64,000 nucleotides of DNA from Rossellomorea aquimaris (GTDB taxonomy: Bacteria; Bacillota; Bacilli; Bacillales; Bacillaceae_B): the NCBI RefSeq assembly GCF_020171925.1, contig NZ_JAIVAR010000009.1, positions 1 to 64,000 of the forward strand, written 5' to 3'. The notes beneath the pieces were generated by a model that was given only the letters and a program-made list of their open reading frames with translations, was not told where the DNA came from and did no database searches. A program made the position numbers and the translations under genes. The first letter of the stretch is position 1. Every line of letters begins with the position of its first letter. Positions 42,340-51,567 of the stretch are shown here, piece after piece.

Positions 42340-42921
42340 TTATGCAGGTTGCTTTTTCTTTTTGATGACCAGATAAATGATGTAGGCAAGTATCAATACC
42401 CCGCCGGCAGCAAGTGTCAACAAGGTGAAGTTTTCTTCGATGAAAGGTTTGGCCTTTGCACCGAGGGTCAGGATGATGATTCCTTCAAGGAAGAATCGGA
42501 TACCCCGCCCGATGATGGACCAAATGACAAGGACTCTTATTCTGACTCCTGAAACCCCGGCAAAGATCGTAAAGATTTTATAAGGAACGGGTGTCAGACC
42601 CGCAATGAGCAGAGCCATAGGACCGTATTTCTTGAAGTACCCCTCTACCTTCTGAATCCTTTCTTCAGAGAAAAGGTAAACCAATATCGGCCGACCCAGT
42701 TTTTTTCCGATCCACCAGCCGAATAAAGCACCGACCACGGAAGCGGCTGTCGTGTAAAAGGCATAAAGCAGGGCGCTTTCCGGTTTGGCGATAGCCAAGG
42801 GAATCAGCAAGACGTCCGGCGGGATTGGGAAGAAGGATGAATCGGCGAACGATACGAGGATCAGTCCCCACACCCCATAGTCCATCAGCCAAGCTTCAAA
42901 CGTGTGAAGAAGTTCAGACAT
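42340..42921 (-). CDS. DedA/SNARE-associated family membrane protein (YqaA-like)
   Basis: A 193-residue protein with four to five membrane segments. The family pattern is visible: FADSSFFPIPPDVLLIPLA with the conserved Phe/Pro-rich re-entrant loop, then GALFGWWIGKKLGRP and LIAGLTPVPYKIFTIFAG. DedA-type proteins of bacteria act in membrane homeostasis, and some flip polyprenyl or phospholipid carriers; the role of this subgroup is not settled. The start has GGAGATATCT upstream. A Lys-rich tail ends the protein. Confidence 0.8.
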   Translation of the reverse strand: MSELLHTFEAWLMDYGVWGLILVSFADSSFFPIPPDVLLIPLAIAKPESALLYAFYTTAASVVGALFGWWIGKKLGRPILVYLFSEERIQKVEGYFKKYGPMALLIAGLTPVPYKIFTIFAGVSGVRIRVLVIWSIIGRGIRFFLEGIIILTLGAKAKPFIEENFTLLTLAAGGVLILAYIIYLVIKKKKQPA

Positions 42922-43170
42922 AAGATATCTCCTTTATGGTTGAAAAAATATAGTAAAACGTGCTTTCATTTTTGAATACTAAAAAAGTATATCATCTTTT
43001 GTCGAGAGCGTCATGACATATCCATTTCAGTAAGGAGTCTTCAAGTAGTACCTGTAGAGCAAATCAACCACTACTCGTTCCTTAAAAAACAACATAGCTC
43101 CTAACCACCCTTTTGTAAAGGCGCAGTGAAAGTCATTTCTCGGGAAATAATGACAAGATACTCAAGGTTT

Positions 43171-44862
43171 CTACATTTCATCAGGTGATTCGATGCCAAG
43201 AATGGACAATCCCTTTGATAAAACCATTGCTACAGCGTATACAAGGGTCAAGCGGGTTTCCTGCTGCTGATCACCGTTGATGATTTTCGTGTTCCCGTAA
43301 TAGCTATTGAATGACTTTGCGAGCTCCAAAAGGTATTTAGCCACAATGGAGGGCGCATAGTTTTTCCACGCGCGTTCCACGGTTTCAGGAAATAATCTCA
43401 GCTTCTTGATCACTTCCCAGCTCGCCGGATCATCTAGTCCATCATAGTTGGAAAGGGAAGAGGAAAGCCCGGCTTTTCTCAGGATGGACCGTGCTCTCGC
43501 ATGGGTATATTGCAGATACGGTCCTGTTTCGCCTTCAAAGGTGAGCATATGCTCCAAGGAGAATTCGATATCGTTCATGCGGTCATTTTTAACATCGTGG
43601 AAAATGACTGCGCCAACCCCGACATCACGCGCAACCTTTGCCCCATCTTTGAGATCCGGATTTTTTTGTTTGATATTCTTCTCGGCCATCGCGATGGCTT
43701 CCTGAAGCACCTCTTCTAGCAGGATGACGCGGCCCTTACGCGTCGACATTTTCTTCCCGTCCTTCAGATAGAGGCCGAATGGGATATGCTTCATGTTATG
43801 GGCCCATTCATATCCGAGTTGCTCAAGCACTTCTTTTACTTGTTTGAAGTGGACCGTTTGCTCCTGTCCTACAACATATAATGCTTCATCAAAAGAATAT
43901 TCTCGCTGACGATAAAGGGCCGCTGCCAAGTCCCTTGTGGCATATAGGGTCGCACCGTCCGTTTTCTTGATCAAACAAGGAGGGAGTGTTTCATCCTTCA
44001 GGCGAACCACTTTTGCGCCCTGTGAAATTTCAAGAAGCTTATGCTCTTCCAAGAGGTCCACTACTGCTTCCATTTTGTCGTTAAAGAAGGCTTCCCCGTT
44101 ATACGAATCAAACTCCACTCCCAGTAGGGAATAGATCGTCTTGAATGCTTCGAGGGATTCGCTTTTGAACCATTTCCACAGTGTGGTGATTTCTTCATCA
44201 CCTTCTTCGAGAAGCTTGAACGCTTTCCGTCCTTCATCTTCCAAGGAAGGATCGGTCGCTGCTTCCTCATGGAACTTCTTGTATAAGGTGAAGAGTTCGG
44301 CGATCGGATTCTCTCTTACTTTTTCTTCGTCTCCCCACTTCTTGAAGGCAACGATCAACTTCCCGAACTGTGTTCCCCAGTCCCCGATATAATTGATCTT
44401 AACCGTCTCATAGCCACAGTTCCCTGCAAGATTGGCAATGGCGTTCCCGATGACGGTTGAACGGAGGTGACCCATTGAGAAGGGCTTTGCGATATTGGGA
44501 GAAGACATATCCAGTACAATGGTCTTTCCTTCACCGAAGGTATGATCGCCGTAACGGGAACCCTCTGTAATGATATTTTTAATGATTTCTCTTCCAGCGA
44601 CGACGGGATTGAACCGTACATTCACATAGGGACCGGCAGCTTCTACATGGGTCAATAATGACGAATGGAGAGATTCCGCTATTTCTTCGGCAATCGCGGC
44701 GGGTGCCTTTCTCCATTCCTTGGCTAATCGAAAGCATGGAAACGCGAGGTCCCCCATATGGGTATGTTTCGGTGTTTCAATCAACATGCTTACTTCCTCT
44801 TCCGTCCAGGATGTAAGGACCTGAGACTTCAATTCCTTGGCTAAAGCTGATACTAAATCCAT
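43171..44862 (-). CDS. argS: Arginyl-tRNA synthetase
   Basis: Charges tRNA-Arg. The 563-residue class I enzyme has the HIGH-like motif SMGHLRSTVIGN near residue 130, preceded by SSPNIAKPF typical of ArgRS, and a KMSKS-like KKMSTRKG motif. The C-terminal anticodon-binding domain ends with the usual SKGLSILGIESPDEM. The start is placed at the ATG 44862 with GGAGG eight bases upstream rather than at an in-frame GTG three codons earlier. A T-box leader with an Arg (CGC) specifier lies upstream on the same strand. Confidence 0.96.
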   Translation of the reverse strand: MDLVSALAKELKSQVLTSWTEEEVSMLIETPKHTHMGDLAFPCFRLAKEWRKAPAAIAEEIAESLHSSLLTHVEAAGPYVNVRFNPVVAGREIIKNIITEGSRYGDHTFGEGKTIVLDMSSPNIAKPFSMGHLRSTVIGNAIANLAGNCGYETVKINYIGDWGTQFGKLIVAFKKWGDEEKVRENPIAELFTLYKKFHEEAATDPSLEDEGRKAFKLLEEGDEEITTLWKWFKSESLEAFKTIYSLLGVEFDSYNGEAFFNDKMEAVVDLLEEHKLLEISQGAKVVRLKDETLPPCLIKKTDGATLYATRDLAAALYRQREYSFDEALYVVGQEQTVHFKQVKEVLEQLGYEWAHNMKHIPFGLYLKDGKKMSTRKGRVILLEEVLQEAIAMAEKNIKQKNPDLKDGAKVARDVGVGAVIFHDVKNDRMNDIEFSLEHMLTFEGETGPYLQYTHARARSILRKAGLSSSLSNYDGLDDPASWEVIKKLRLFPETVERAWKNYAPSIVAKYLLELAKSFNSYYGNTKIINGDQQQETRLTLVYAVAMVLSKGLSILGIESPDEM

Positions 44863-45007
44863 CCAATCCACCTCCGATTGATATAAAAAGCTGTTTCTTG
44901 CTCATCGAATGAAACCGTGAGTGACGCTGCAGTGAGAAAGGGGAGTCAAACCGGGAAGGTATGGCCCATTTCTCACGTTCTCCCTGTTATAAAGAGAACC
45001 CGACCAA

Positions 45008-45235
45008 TAAAAAAACTCGCCTCTATATTTATATAGAGACGAGTCATTGCTCGCGGTACCACTCTTTTTCCCGAAGGGCGCTCAACTTGTTAACGGTTTG
45101 ATCCGGTCTTTCCCTACTATATTTCGGGTAAGACTTCTCAGAAGTGCGTTTCACCCCGGGCTTCACACCAGGCTTGCACCGTCCCTGGCTCGCTTCATAA
45201 GATCCACATCGGAATTACTCTCTTCATCAAAGAAT
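45008..45235 (-). ncRNA. T-box leader of argS (specifier CGC, Arg)
   Basis: Read on the minus strand, the leader begins GATGAAGAGAGTAATT (stem I start), has the AG-bulge region GAGCCAGGGACGGTGCAAGC, a specifier region GTGAAA-CGC-ACTTC, the T-box AGAGTGGTACCGCG near 45045-45060, and a terminator ACTCGTCTCTATAT / ATATAGAGGCGAGTTTTTTT at 45010-45045. CGC codes for Arg, which agrees with argS downstream. Uncharged tRNA-Arg should stabilise the antiterminator and raise argS expression. The canonical box is AGGGTGGNACCGCG, so one base differs. Confidence 0.92.
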
Positions 45236-45287
45236 ATCCTATATTTGGTTAGTTCTTATTTTACACATTTTGGAGATGAATGCAACG

Positions 45288-46463
45288 TTAAGATTCTTCG
45301 GACGAGAACATATACGTTTTATGATGATACCTCATGCTGAATACGATCCCAAGCGCCAGCATATTCCCCATCAGTGAGCTTCCTCCATAACTGATGAAAG
45401 GAAGCGGTATCCCTGTGATTGGCAATAATTGAATCGTCATGCCAATGTTCTGGAAGACGTGGAAGGTAATCATCGAGATGATCCCTGCGCACACATAGGC
45501 ATTGAATGGTTCTTTCGTATCCAGGGCCGTCTTGGTCAAGTGGTAGATCAATAGGAAGTACAGACTGATCACGACGCTTGCGCCGATGAATCCGTATTCC
45601 TCACCGATGACACTGAAGATGAAATCGGTATGGTTTTCGGGGATATATACTTCACCATCGCTATAGCCTTTTCCGAATATCTGTCCGGATCCGATGGCGT
45701 TCAAGGAGTTGATCAAGTGAAACCCTTCCAGTTTGGCATAGTTATAAGGATCGAGCCATGCGTAGATCCGCCCGAATTGGTAAGGTTCGAACCCTGTGTA
45801 TTTTTCCAAGAATTCCGGGGCCCAGATGACGAGTGATAACAAGGCGCCCCCGACAACACCAAGAAAGGCATAGATTGGAACAATCAGCTTCCACGTAATC
45901 CCTGACACGAGGATGATCCCCGTCATGATTGCGAGGATAACAAGGCTTGTCCCTAAATCTGGCTGTTTCATAATGAAGGCCAATGGAAGCAGGGTGGTCA
46001 GTCCGATTTTTACCAATAGTTTAAAGTCGGACTGCAGTGTCTTCCTGTGGGTGATTTCGTTATGATTCGTAATGACCCTGGCCAGTGCAAGAATCAGAAA
46101 GGTCTTCATGAACTCGGAAGGTTGGATCGACCCGAGTGGACCGAGCATGAACCAACTCTTTGCCCCATTTCGATAAGGGGCGATGCTTTCAGGGGATGCA
46201 AGCAGTATAAGAAGCAGGAAGATCCCTGCTCCATATATGTACCAGGCAAGCCGTTTATACTGTTCTGAATCAAAGAATAGGGCTCCCCCTATGATGATTC
46301 CCCCGACCACATACCAAAATGCCTGCCGGATCACAAAGTTTGTCTCATATTGTCCTGACGTTTGGGCGCTGCTTATGCCAAGCGCACTGACGATGAAAAA
46401 CATCATCAATAAAAACACAAGGCCCCAGTCAATTTTATCAGCAAAACGCTGGCGAGTTTCCAT
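45288..46463 (-). CDS. rodA: Rod-shape peptidoglycan polymerase RodA
   Basis: SEDS-family glycosyltransferase that polymerises peptidoglycan of the side wall with class B PBPs. The 391-residue protein (B. subtilis RodA has about the same length) has around ten membrane segments; it carries SWFMLGPLGSIQPSEFMK, KQPDLGTSLV, the loop with FGKGYSDGEVYIPENHTDFIFSVIGEE (in two parts) and the C-terminal TGIPLPFISYGGSS. RodA rather than FtsW or SpoVE is suggested by overall similarity. The ATG follows AGGTGAATCAATT. It is a single gene upstream of the argS leader on the same strand. Confidence 0.9.
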   Translation of the reverse strand: METRQRFADKIDWGLVFLLMMFFIVSALGISSAQTSGQYETNFVIRQAFWYVVGGIIIGGALFFDSEQYKRLAWYIYGAGIFLLLILLASPESIAPYRNGAKSWFMLGPLGSIQPSEFMKTFLILALARVITNHNEITHRKTLQSDFKLLVKIGLTTLLPLAFIMKQPDLGTSLVILAIMTGIILVSGITWKLIVPIYAFLGVVGGALLSLVIWAPEFLEKYTGFEPYQFGRIYAWLDPYNYAKLEGFHLINSLNAIGSGQIFGKGYSDGEVYIPENHTDFIFSVIGEEYGFIGASVVISLYFLLIYHLTKTALDTKEPFNAYVCAGIISMITFHVFQNIGMTIQLLPITGIPLPFISYGGSSLMGNMLALGIVFSMRYHHKTYMFSSEES

Positions 46464-46971
46464 AATTGATTCACCTGAATTTCGTAAGATTTCACATTCC
46501 TAGTCTAATAGAAACGAAGGAAAATTTCTACTGGCTGTCCTGCGGGAGACAGGCATTTTATCCACCATGTGGAGATGCCTTAAGGAAATAAGTCGTAAAA
46601 AGAGGCTTTATGAACGAGTGGTGTTTAAGCTTTTCCATATATTACATAACCTTCTTTGAAGAAAAAAATCAAATGTTACGTACCGCAATCAAATGTAACA
46701 TTTCAAAAGCGAATAAGCCAGAACCACCATATTTATGAAAAACAAGTCATTTGACACTTAAAAGATAAGCGTTGATTTCGAGCAGCCCTCCGTCCTAGGA
46801 GGTTTTGAGCGTTCCATCGGGTTCCTCTACCCGCTTTATGACTTTTTTCGACAATTACCTACGACTTTTGTCATCATTTTGAAATGAAATAGAAAAGAAC
46901 GATTTCCACCTTTCTTTGCTAAAATAATAAGTAATAGATATGCATCGTGTAAATCAGATGGAGGGAATGTT
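46464..46971. other. Gene-free stretch of ~500 bases with an inverted repeat
   Basis: No frame with a ribosome binding site is seen. At 46670-46703 AAATGTTAC and GTAACATTT form a perfect 9-bp inverted repeat, 15 bases apart, and each arm is part of a direct repeat ATCAAATGT. Further on CGGGT/ACCCG (46818-46834) forms a small hairpin before a T-rich run. The stretch must also hold the promoters of rodA (minus) and the 257-residue protein (plus). Confidence 0.5.
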
Positions 46972-47745
46972 TTGAAAACAAATAAGCAAGCAAAAGACAT
47001 CATCTATGTACATAAGAATATGGACCGGCAATATGTCGTTTCGTATGGCATCAATTTTCAAGAATTTGCTTTGAATACGCCCAAGCCCCTGAAGAACCTG
47101 CTGTTGATCAAGCATCAGTACGAACACGGGGCGTTTAACATTCACACCCATCTTGAGTATGTTGAACAAGAAGAGATGAACAAAATCATAAATGATCATG
47201 TCGAAAACTACGGGGATTTCTGCTGGATTGATTTTGATGAGGAAGCAGGTGTCAACGAGCTGAACGGGCAGGAAATCGCAGAGCTACTCTATATGGGGCA
47301 CCTGAAGCAGCCTCTGAATGCACCGTTCTATTCCAAGCTGAATAACCGCTTTGCATACCTTTCCCACGATGATGGGTGGTTCAATAAGACATATTTCCGT
47401 GACTTCTCGGATTTCTATCATATTTTGGGGGCGACCGTGGCCTCTAGGTTGGGAACAACGAAGGGCAGTAAAGGACTGTTCGGGAAGAAGAAAGAAAAAC
47501 AGTATCCGGATATTGGTTCCCATATCATCACTGCCTTCAAGGAAAAGATAAAAGAGGGCATAATCATCTCCATCGAGAAGGCCATCGTGAGCAGAGGGAA
47601 GATCGAAATCCCGATCTGGGTCATCGGTGACTATTTCAATATGGATGAAATGATGGAAGATTATCAGCAATTCAGTAAATCCCCCGCTAATGGCCTGCTC
47701 ATCTATGATCGGAAGACAAAGAGTTGGAGTTCGTCGATCCGATAA
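46972..47745 (+). CDS. Conserved hypothetical protein (257 aa)
   Basis: A 257-residue soluble protein starting at TTG 46972 with ATGGAGGGAATGTT before it. It has recognisable stretches FCWIDFDEEAGVNELNGQEIAELLYMG (shown in parts: FCWIDFDEE, GQEIAELLYMGH) and KIEIPIWVIGDYFNMDEM near the C-terminus. I believe similar proteins occur in other bacilli, often with misleading names, but I cannot name a function. A long structured element follows its stop codon. Confidence 0.7.
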   Translation: MKTNKQAKDIIYVHKNMDRQYVVSYGINFQEFALNTPKPLKNLLLIKHQYEHGAFNIHTHLEYVEQEEMNKIINDHVENYGDFCWIDFDEEAGVNELNGQEIAELLYMGHLKQPLNAPFYSKLNNRFAYLSHDDGWFNKTYFRDFSDFYHILGATVASRLGTTKGSKGLFGKKKEKQYPDIGSHIITAFKEKIKEGIIISIEKAIVSRGKIEIPIWVIGDYFNMDEMMEDYQQFSKSPANGLLIYDRKTKSWSSSIR

Positions 47746-47770
47746 AAGTGCCGAAGTGATGAAAAGCCAA

Positions 47771-47901
47771 CGATGAAGTCCGGGGCATCCTGTCGGTCAC
47801 TACAATTTTAAAAGAAAAGAAGGATCAATCCGTGTAGGGGACTTCATCGACTGCTCACGCTTAGTTGATGAACACCTTTCCAGGGACTGATCCTTTTTTA
47901 T
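47771..47901 (+). ncRNA. Structured element with mutually exclusive stems and U-tract
   Basis: AAGGATCAATCC (47820-47831) pairs with GGACTGATCCTT (47884-47895) with one mismatch; inside, GTGT/ACAC and TTCATCGACT/AGTTGATGAA stack below a ten-base loop; six T follow. In addition CGATGAAGTCC (47771-47781) is exactly complementary to GGACTTCATCG (47839-47849), which would break the inner stem. This is the layout of an attenuator, but the next plus-strand gene is 740 bases away, so it may be a 3' regulatory end or an independent small RNA. Confidence 0.5.
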
Positions 47902-47949
47902 CGGGACTGTTTGTTTCAATCAGGAAGGGCCTGTCCCGGGTCTCGGGTA

Positions 47950-48432
47950 TTACTTGATGGTAATGTCTTTCTTTACCTTATAGTTGCTTTCCCCTTTGGC
48001 TGTCAGCCAGACACTCAACGTGTAGGAGCCGCTGTCGAGCTTTGGCAAGGCGACTTTCTGCGTGAATTCCTCGCCTTGCTTCAGTGTGAGTTCCTCGATG
48101 GCTTGCGTATACATCTTGTTTTCCGAGTCGCGATAGACAACTTCGCCTTTATTGTTTGTGACCTCAAAATCGATTTTCTGGCCCGATGGAAAGACGAATG
48201 GTTTTTCCCGTTCTGTTTGGTTTTTTATTTTGTAGAGATACATCATCTGACCTTCTTGCATGTCCATTTCTACTAAGGTCGGCTCCATGCTTCCTGCAAC
48301 AATTCCTTTCTCTGCTGGACTTGATTCAGATGTGGAGACGGTCACTTCTTCCGTTTCTTCTTCATCCGCTGTTCCACACCCGGATAAACCAATGAGTACG
48401 GCCCCGGTCAATGCGATGACCCGTTTCTTCAT
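47950..48432 (-). CDS. Lipoprotein with BsuPI-like domain
   Basis: A 160-residue surface lipoprotein. The signal MKKRVIALTGAVLIGLSGC ends in a lipobox Cys. A Glu/Ser-rich linker leads to a ~100-residue beta domain with NQTEREKPFVFPSGQKIDF and LDSGSYTLSVWLTA, which fits the BsuPI family, named after the intracellular proteinase inhibitor of B. subtilis. Whether this exported member inhibits a protease is not known. AGAGGTGATTGAAC precedes the ATG at 48432. Confidence 0.8.
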   Translation of the reverse strand: MKKRVIALTGAVLIGLSGCGTADEEETEEVTVSTSESSPAEKGIVAGSMEPTLVEMDMQEGQMMYLYKIKNQTEREKPFVFPSGQKIDFEVTNNKGEVVYRDSENKMYTQAIEELTLKQGEEFTQKVALPKLDSGSYTLSVWLTAKGESNYKVKKDITIK

Positions 48433-48637
48433 GTTCAATCACCTCTATTCGATTAGACTTAATAAGCACGAAAAAGTTTCACCACTTTATTCTTTATTAT
48501 AAAAGTAAGACAAAACACCCAGAAAGGGAAGGGTGATGCAAACAGTAAAGTTGGTTTTGTGACCTTGTGGCAGTACAATGAAAACAACAGAGGGCAGATT
48601 GCATATAATGCCTTAAATGAGGATGGGGGGGAAGGAA

Positions 48638-49291
48638 TTGAAGAGAAAAGAGATCATGAAGATGCTCGGCTTCTTTGTCCTTCTCCTGTTCGTGTTTTGG
48701 GGGAGCTACAGTTTTTGGGAAGTGAGGCCGCATGATATTAGGGATTGGATCATATCGTTCGGATGGTGGGCACCGCTCGTATTCATCATCATCCTTACTC
48801 TTCGTCCGCTGGTCTTGTTTCCGACCTCCATTTTTTCAATTGCAGCGGGCTTGGCATTCGGTCCTTTTTATGGGATTGCAGTCATTCTGATCGGTGCTCT
48901 TGGAGGTGCGACGGTCGCTTACGCTGCCGCCAGGTTTTTGGGGATGAAGTGGTGGAAGAACCCATCTTCTAGAATGATCGGCATCCGTAAAAAGATGAGT
49001 GACAACGGATTCTTATATATTTTATTGCTCCGTTTGGTTCCGTTTTTGAATTTTGATCTGGTCAGTTATTTAGCCGGTGCGGGGAATGTACGGTATTTGC
49101 CTTATATGGCTGCAACGGCCATCGGGATCATCCCTGGTACAATCGGTTTTGTTTTCTTCGGTTCGGGGCTGAGTGGTGAAGACAGGATGTACCTTTACGT
49201 CGCCATCGTCATGTTCCTGCTCTTGCTTGTGCTGTTATTTTTGACGAGGAAGAAGCTGAGGCACTGGATCGGTGACTCGAGGGAGGAATAA
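48638..49291 (+). CDS. TVP38/TMEM64-family membrane protein
   Basis: A 217-residue integral membrane protein with about six hydrophobic segments. The family signature is visible: LRPLVLFPTSIFSIAAGLAFG, then GALGGATVAYAAARFLG and RLVPFLNFDLVSYLAG. TVP38/TMEM64 proteins are related to the DedA family seen at 42340 and have no firmly known activity in bacteria. TTG 48638 is preferred, since GGGGGGAAGGAA stands just before it; ATG 48656 is an alternative. Confidence 0.8.
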   Translation: MKRKEIMKMLGFFVLLLFVFWGSYSFWEVRPHDIRDWIISFGWWAPLVFIIILTLRPLVLFPTSIFSIAAGLAFGPFYGIAVILIGALGGATVAYAAARFLGMKWWKNPSSRMIGIRKKMSDNGFLYILLLRLVPFLNFDLVSYLAGAGNVRYLPYMAATAIGIIPGTIGFVFFGSGLSGEDRMYLYVAIVMFLLLLVLLFLTRKKLRHWIGDSREE

Positions 49292-49318
49292 GTTGCTGGT
49301 GGGGTCAGTGAATAAATG

Positions 49319-49353
49319 AATGGAAGCCGATACTTATCAAGTATCGGCTTCCG
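49319..49353. terminator. Hairpin between convergent genes
   Basis: GGAAGCCGATACTT and AAGTATCGGCTTCC pair perfectly around ATC. It stands between the TVP38-type gene (plus) and the acetyltransferase gene (minus). The T-tracts are poor. Confidence 0.7.
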
Positions 49354-49381
49354 ATTATGTCGTGATTTTTATTATAACGGT

Positions 49382-49936
49382 TCATCCGTTGGCCTTGAGT
49401 TGCTCCCATTCCTCCCGGATCATGCCCATCCGTATCGAATCATAATAAACGCCATTGTAATATCTGCACTTCCTCATCCTGCCTTCAAGCGTCATGCCGA
49501 CCTTTTCGGCAGCCCTCATCATGCGTTCGTTTCCGGACCAGGTCGTGATGCCTACACGGCCGATGTCCTTCGTTTCAAAAAGGTGATCGACCCACTTCGT
49601 CAATGCTTCCGTTCCATATCCCCCGTTCCAGTAGGCGGGATCATAGATCACGATGCCGGCTTCCAGCCATTTGGTTGGTTCGTATTCCCAATAATAGCTT
49701 GTCGTCCCGATGATTTTGTTATCTACCTCGATGATCCGTTGGTGTTCGTCGTTTCTTTCGACATTGTTCAAGAAAGACTGTCTATACTCATCGTAGGATT
49801 TTCTGACATGTTGGAAGTAGGGCGCGTCCCACTGTTTCCATTGCGGGGATTCGTCTTTATATATGTAACCCCAAAGGACTTCAAGGTCGTCTTCTGTTAT
49901 TTTTCTTACTATGACCCGATTACGTGTTGTATTCAA
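49382..49936 (-). CDS. GNAT-family acetyltransferase (RimJ/RimL type)
   Basis: A 184-residue acetyltransferase of the RimL-like group. The core has IIGTTSYYWEYEP, the acetyl-CoA site YWNGGYGTEALTKWV and the segment NERMMRAAEKVGMTLEGRMRK, all typical of acetyltransf_3 proteins. I start it at TTG 49936, since AAAGGAG lies seven bases upstream; a GTG three codons earlier overlaps the spacing. The substrate is unknown. Confidence 0.82.
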   Translation of the reverse strand: MNTTRNRVIVRKITEDDLEVLWGYIYKDESPQWKQWDAPYFQHVRKSYDEYRQSFLNNVERNDEHQRIIEVDNKIIGTTSYYWEYEPTKWLEAGIVIYDPAYWNGGYGTEALTKWVDHLFETKDIGRVGITTWSGNERMMRAAEKVGMTLEGRMRKCRYYNGVYYDSIRMGMIREEWEQLKANG

Positions 49937-50023
49937 ACCATGCACTCCTTTATAGTCATCTGATTCTAGTTTTCAGGTTAAACTTTCCTGTTCCTTCCAT
50001 TATACAGAATGTTCAGCAAAAAA

Positions 50024-50069
50024 GAAGGTACGTCCCTCATCGCTTTAAAGCGATGAGGGACGTACCTTC
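50024..50069 (-). terminator. Perfect 46-base palindrome, terminator of the symporter gene
   Basis: GAAGGTACGTCCCTCATCG at the left and CGATGAGGGACGTACCTTC at the right are parts of a perfect 23-bp palindrome with CTTTAAAG at the centre. On the minus strand TTTTTT follows. It ends the symporter gene, which stops four bases away. Confidence 0.88.
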
Positions 50070-50073
50070 ATAG

Positions 50074-51261
50074 TCAGCTTGCTTTTACGTTTGAAAGGGA
50101 AGCTTTTTTCTTGTTTGTCAGTTTGTCGACGATGGAGGTGATGGCCCCGTCGCCTGTAACATTGCAGGCTGTTCCGAAGCTATCCTGTGCCAGGTAAAGG
50201 GCAATCATGAGCGCTGTCATCGTTGGACCAAATCCGAGCATTGATTCAAGTAACCCAAGAGCGGCCATGACGGCACCGCCAGGGACCCCGGGTGCTGCGA
50301 TCATCGTCACGCCAAGCATGAGGATGAACGGGAATAATTGAGAGAATTGCAATGCCTCCCCTTGGATGAACATGACCGCCATCGCACAGCTTACGAGGGT
50401 GATGGTACTACCCGATAAGTGGATGGTAGCAAGGAGTGGAACAGAGAAATCAGAGATTCGCTCCCTGACACCAAGCTTCTTTGTGCGTTCAAGCGTAACC
50501 GGGATTGTCGAAGCCGATGACTGTGTCCCGAGCGCCGTGAAATAGGCAGGCATCATTTCCTTCATCATTGCAAAAGGATTTTGTTTCCGTAACGTACCGG
50601 CCGTTGTGTATTGCACGACCAAAAAGAAAACATGTAATAAAATGATCATGACAAATACCTTTGCAAATACAGACATGATCGCACTTACTTGTCCACCTTG
50701 TGTCATATTGGCGAAAATCCCGAGAATATGAAGAGGCAGAAGAGGGATGATGATCTTTTCAATCACCAATTCCACAATATTCTTGAACTCATTCATTCCT
50801 TTTAAGAGGGCATCGCCTTTAATGGCAGCCATTCCGAGTCCGATTGTAAAAGCAATCAAAAGAGCTGTCATCACGCCCATGATCGGAGGCATGTCCACCG
50901 AGAAGAACCCTTTCAATAAAGCTTCTTCCGGATTTTCGAATGATTGAGAAGTTTGATTTGCAAGAAGAGATGGGTAAATACTCTTAGCGACCACAAAGGC
51001 AAGCAGTCCTGCAAGGACGGTTGAGCCGTATGCGAGCCCTGTCGTCAACCCCAGCATCTTACCGGCACCTTTACCCATCGAACCGATACCGGGAGCGATG
51101 AAGCCGATGATGATCAATGGAATCGCGAACCCTAGGAAATTACCGAAAAGGCCATTAAACGTAGCAAATAATTTCACGATCCATTCTGGTGCAACTGAAC
51201 CAATGACAATACCTAGCGCAATCCCCGCAAGGATCCTAGGCAACAATCCAAACTTTCTCAT
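50074..51261 (-). CDS. Dicarboxylate/amino acid:cation symporter (DAACS family)
   Basis: A 395-residue transporter with about eight membrane segments and re-entrant loops. DAACS features include a Ser-rich hairpin GTQSSASTIPVTLE, then GSTITLVSCAMAVMF and DSFGTACNVTGDGA near the C-terminus. Glutamate, aspartate, serine or C4-dicarboxylates are usual substrates with Na+ or H+; I cannot choose between them. The ATG at 51261 follows AAGGAGGACAACAAG, and a longer frame contains this site. A -10 like TATAAT lies at 51309-51304 on the minus strand. Confidence 0.85.
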   Translation of the reverse strand: MRKFGLLPRILAGIALGIVIGSVAPEWIVKLFATFNGLFGNFLGFAIPLIIIGFIAPGIGSMGKGAGKMLGLTTGLAYGSTVLAGLLAFVVAKSIYPSLLANQTSQSFENPEEALLKGFFSVDMPPIMGVMTALLIAFTIGLGMAAIKGDALLKGMNEFKNIVELVIEKIIIPLLPLHILGIFANMTQGGQVSAIMSVFAKVFVMIILLHVFFLVVQYTTAGTLRKQNPFAMMKEMMPAYFTALGTQSSASTIPVTLERTKKLGVRERISDFSVPLLATIHLSGSTITLVSCAMAVMFIQGEALQFSQLFPFILMLGVTMIAAPGVPGGAVMAALGLLESMLGFGPTMTALMIALYLAQDSFGTACNVTGDGAITSIVDKLTNKKKASLSNVKAS

Positions 51262-51567
51262 CTTGTTGTCCTCCTTAAAAATACAAATGTGTTTGATAGG
51301 AGGATTATACACCCGATCGGACTATATTTTAATAGGTGAATGAATAGGCGGAATCTTAAGTTTATTCAGATAAAATAAAGACCTTATCACTGTATCGGGA
51401 CTAGGCTGGGTAAACATACATATATAGAGATGAATTTCAGCGGGGGGAACCCTGTCTGAACAAGGACCAAGGTGGTAATTTTTATTTTCGTTCCAATCAA
51501 TCTTTCCCTTTAGGATGAAAGTGATAAAATAGAAACATCTATTGTTAATATTGGAGGTAACTCATAC
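51262..51567. other. Divergent intergenic region of ~300 bases
   Basis: It separates the minus-strand symporter gene from ddl. A minus-strand TATAAT (51309-51304) is the likely -10 box of the symporter gene. No clear structured RNA or frame is seen; the ddl promoter is probably near GATAAAAT at 51520-51530 but has no convincing -35. Confidence 0.45.
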
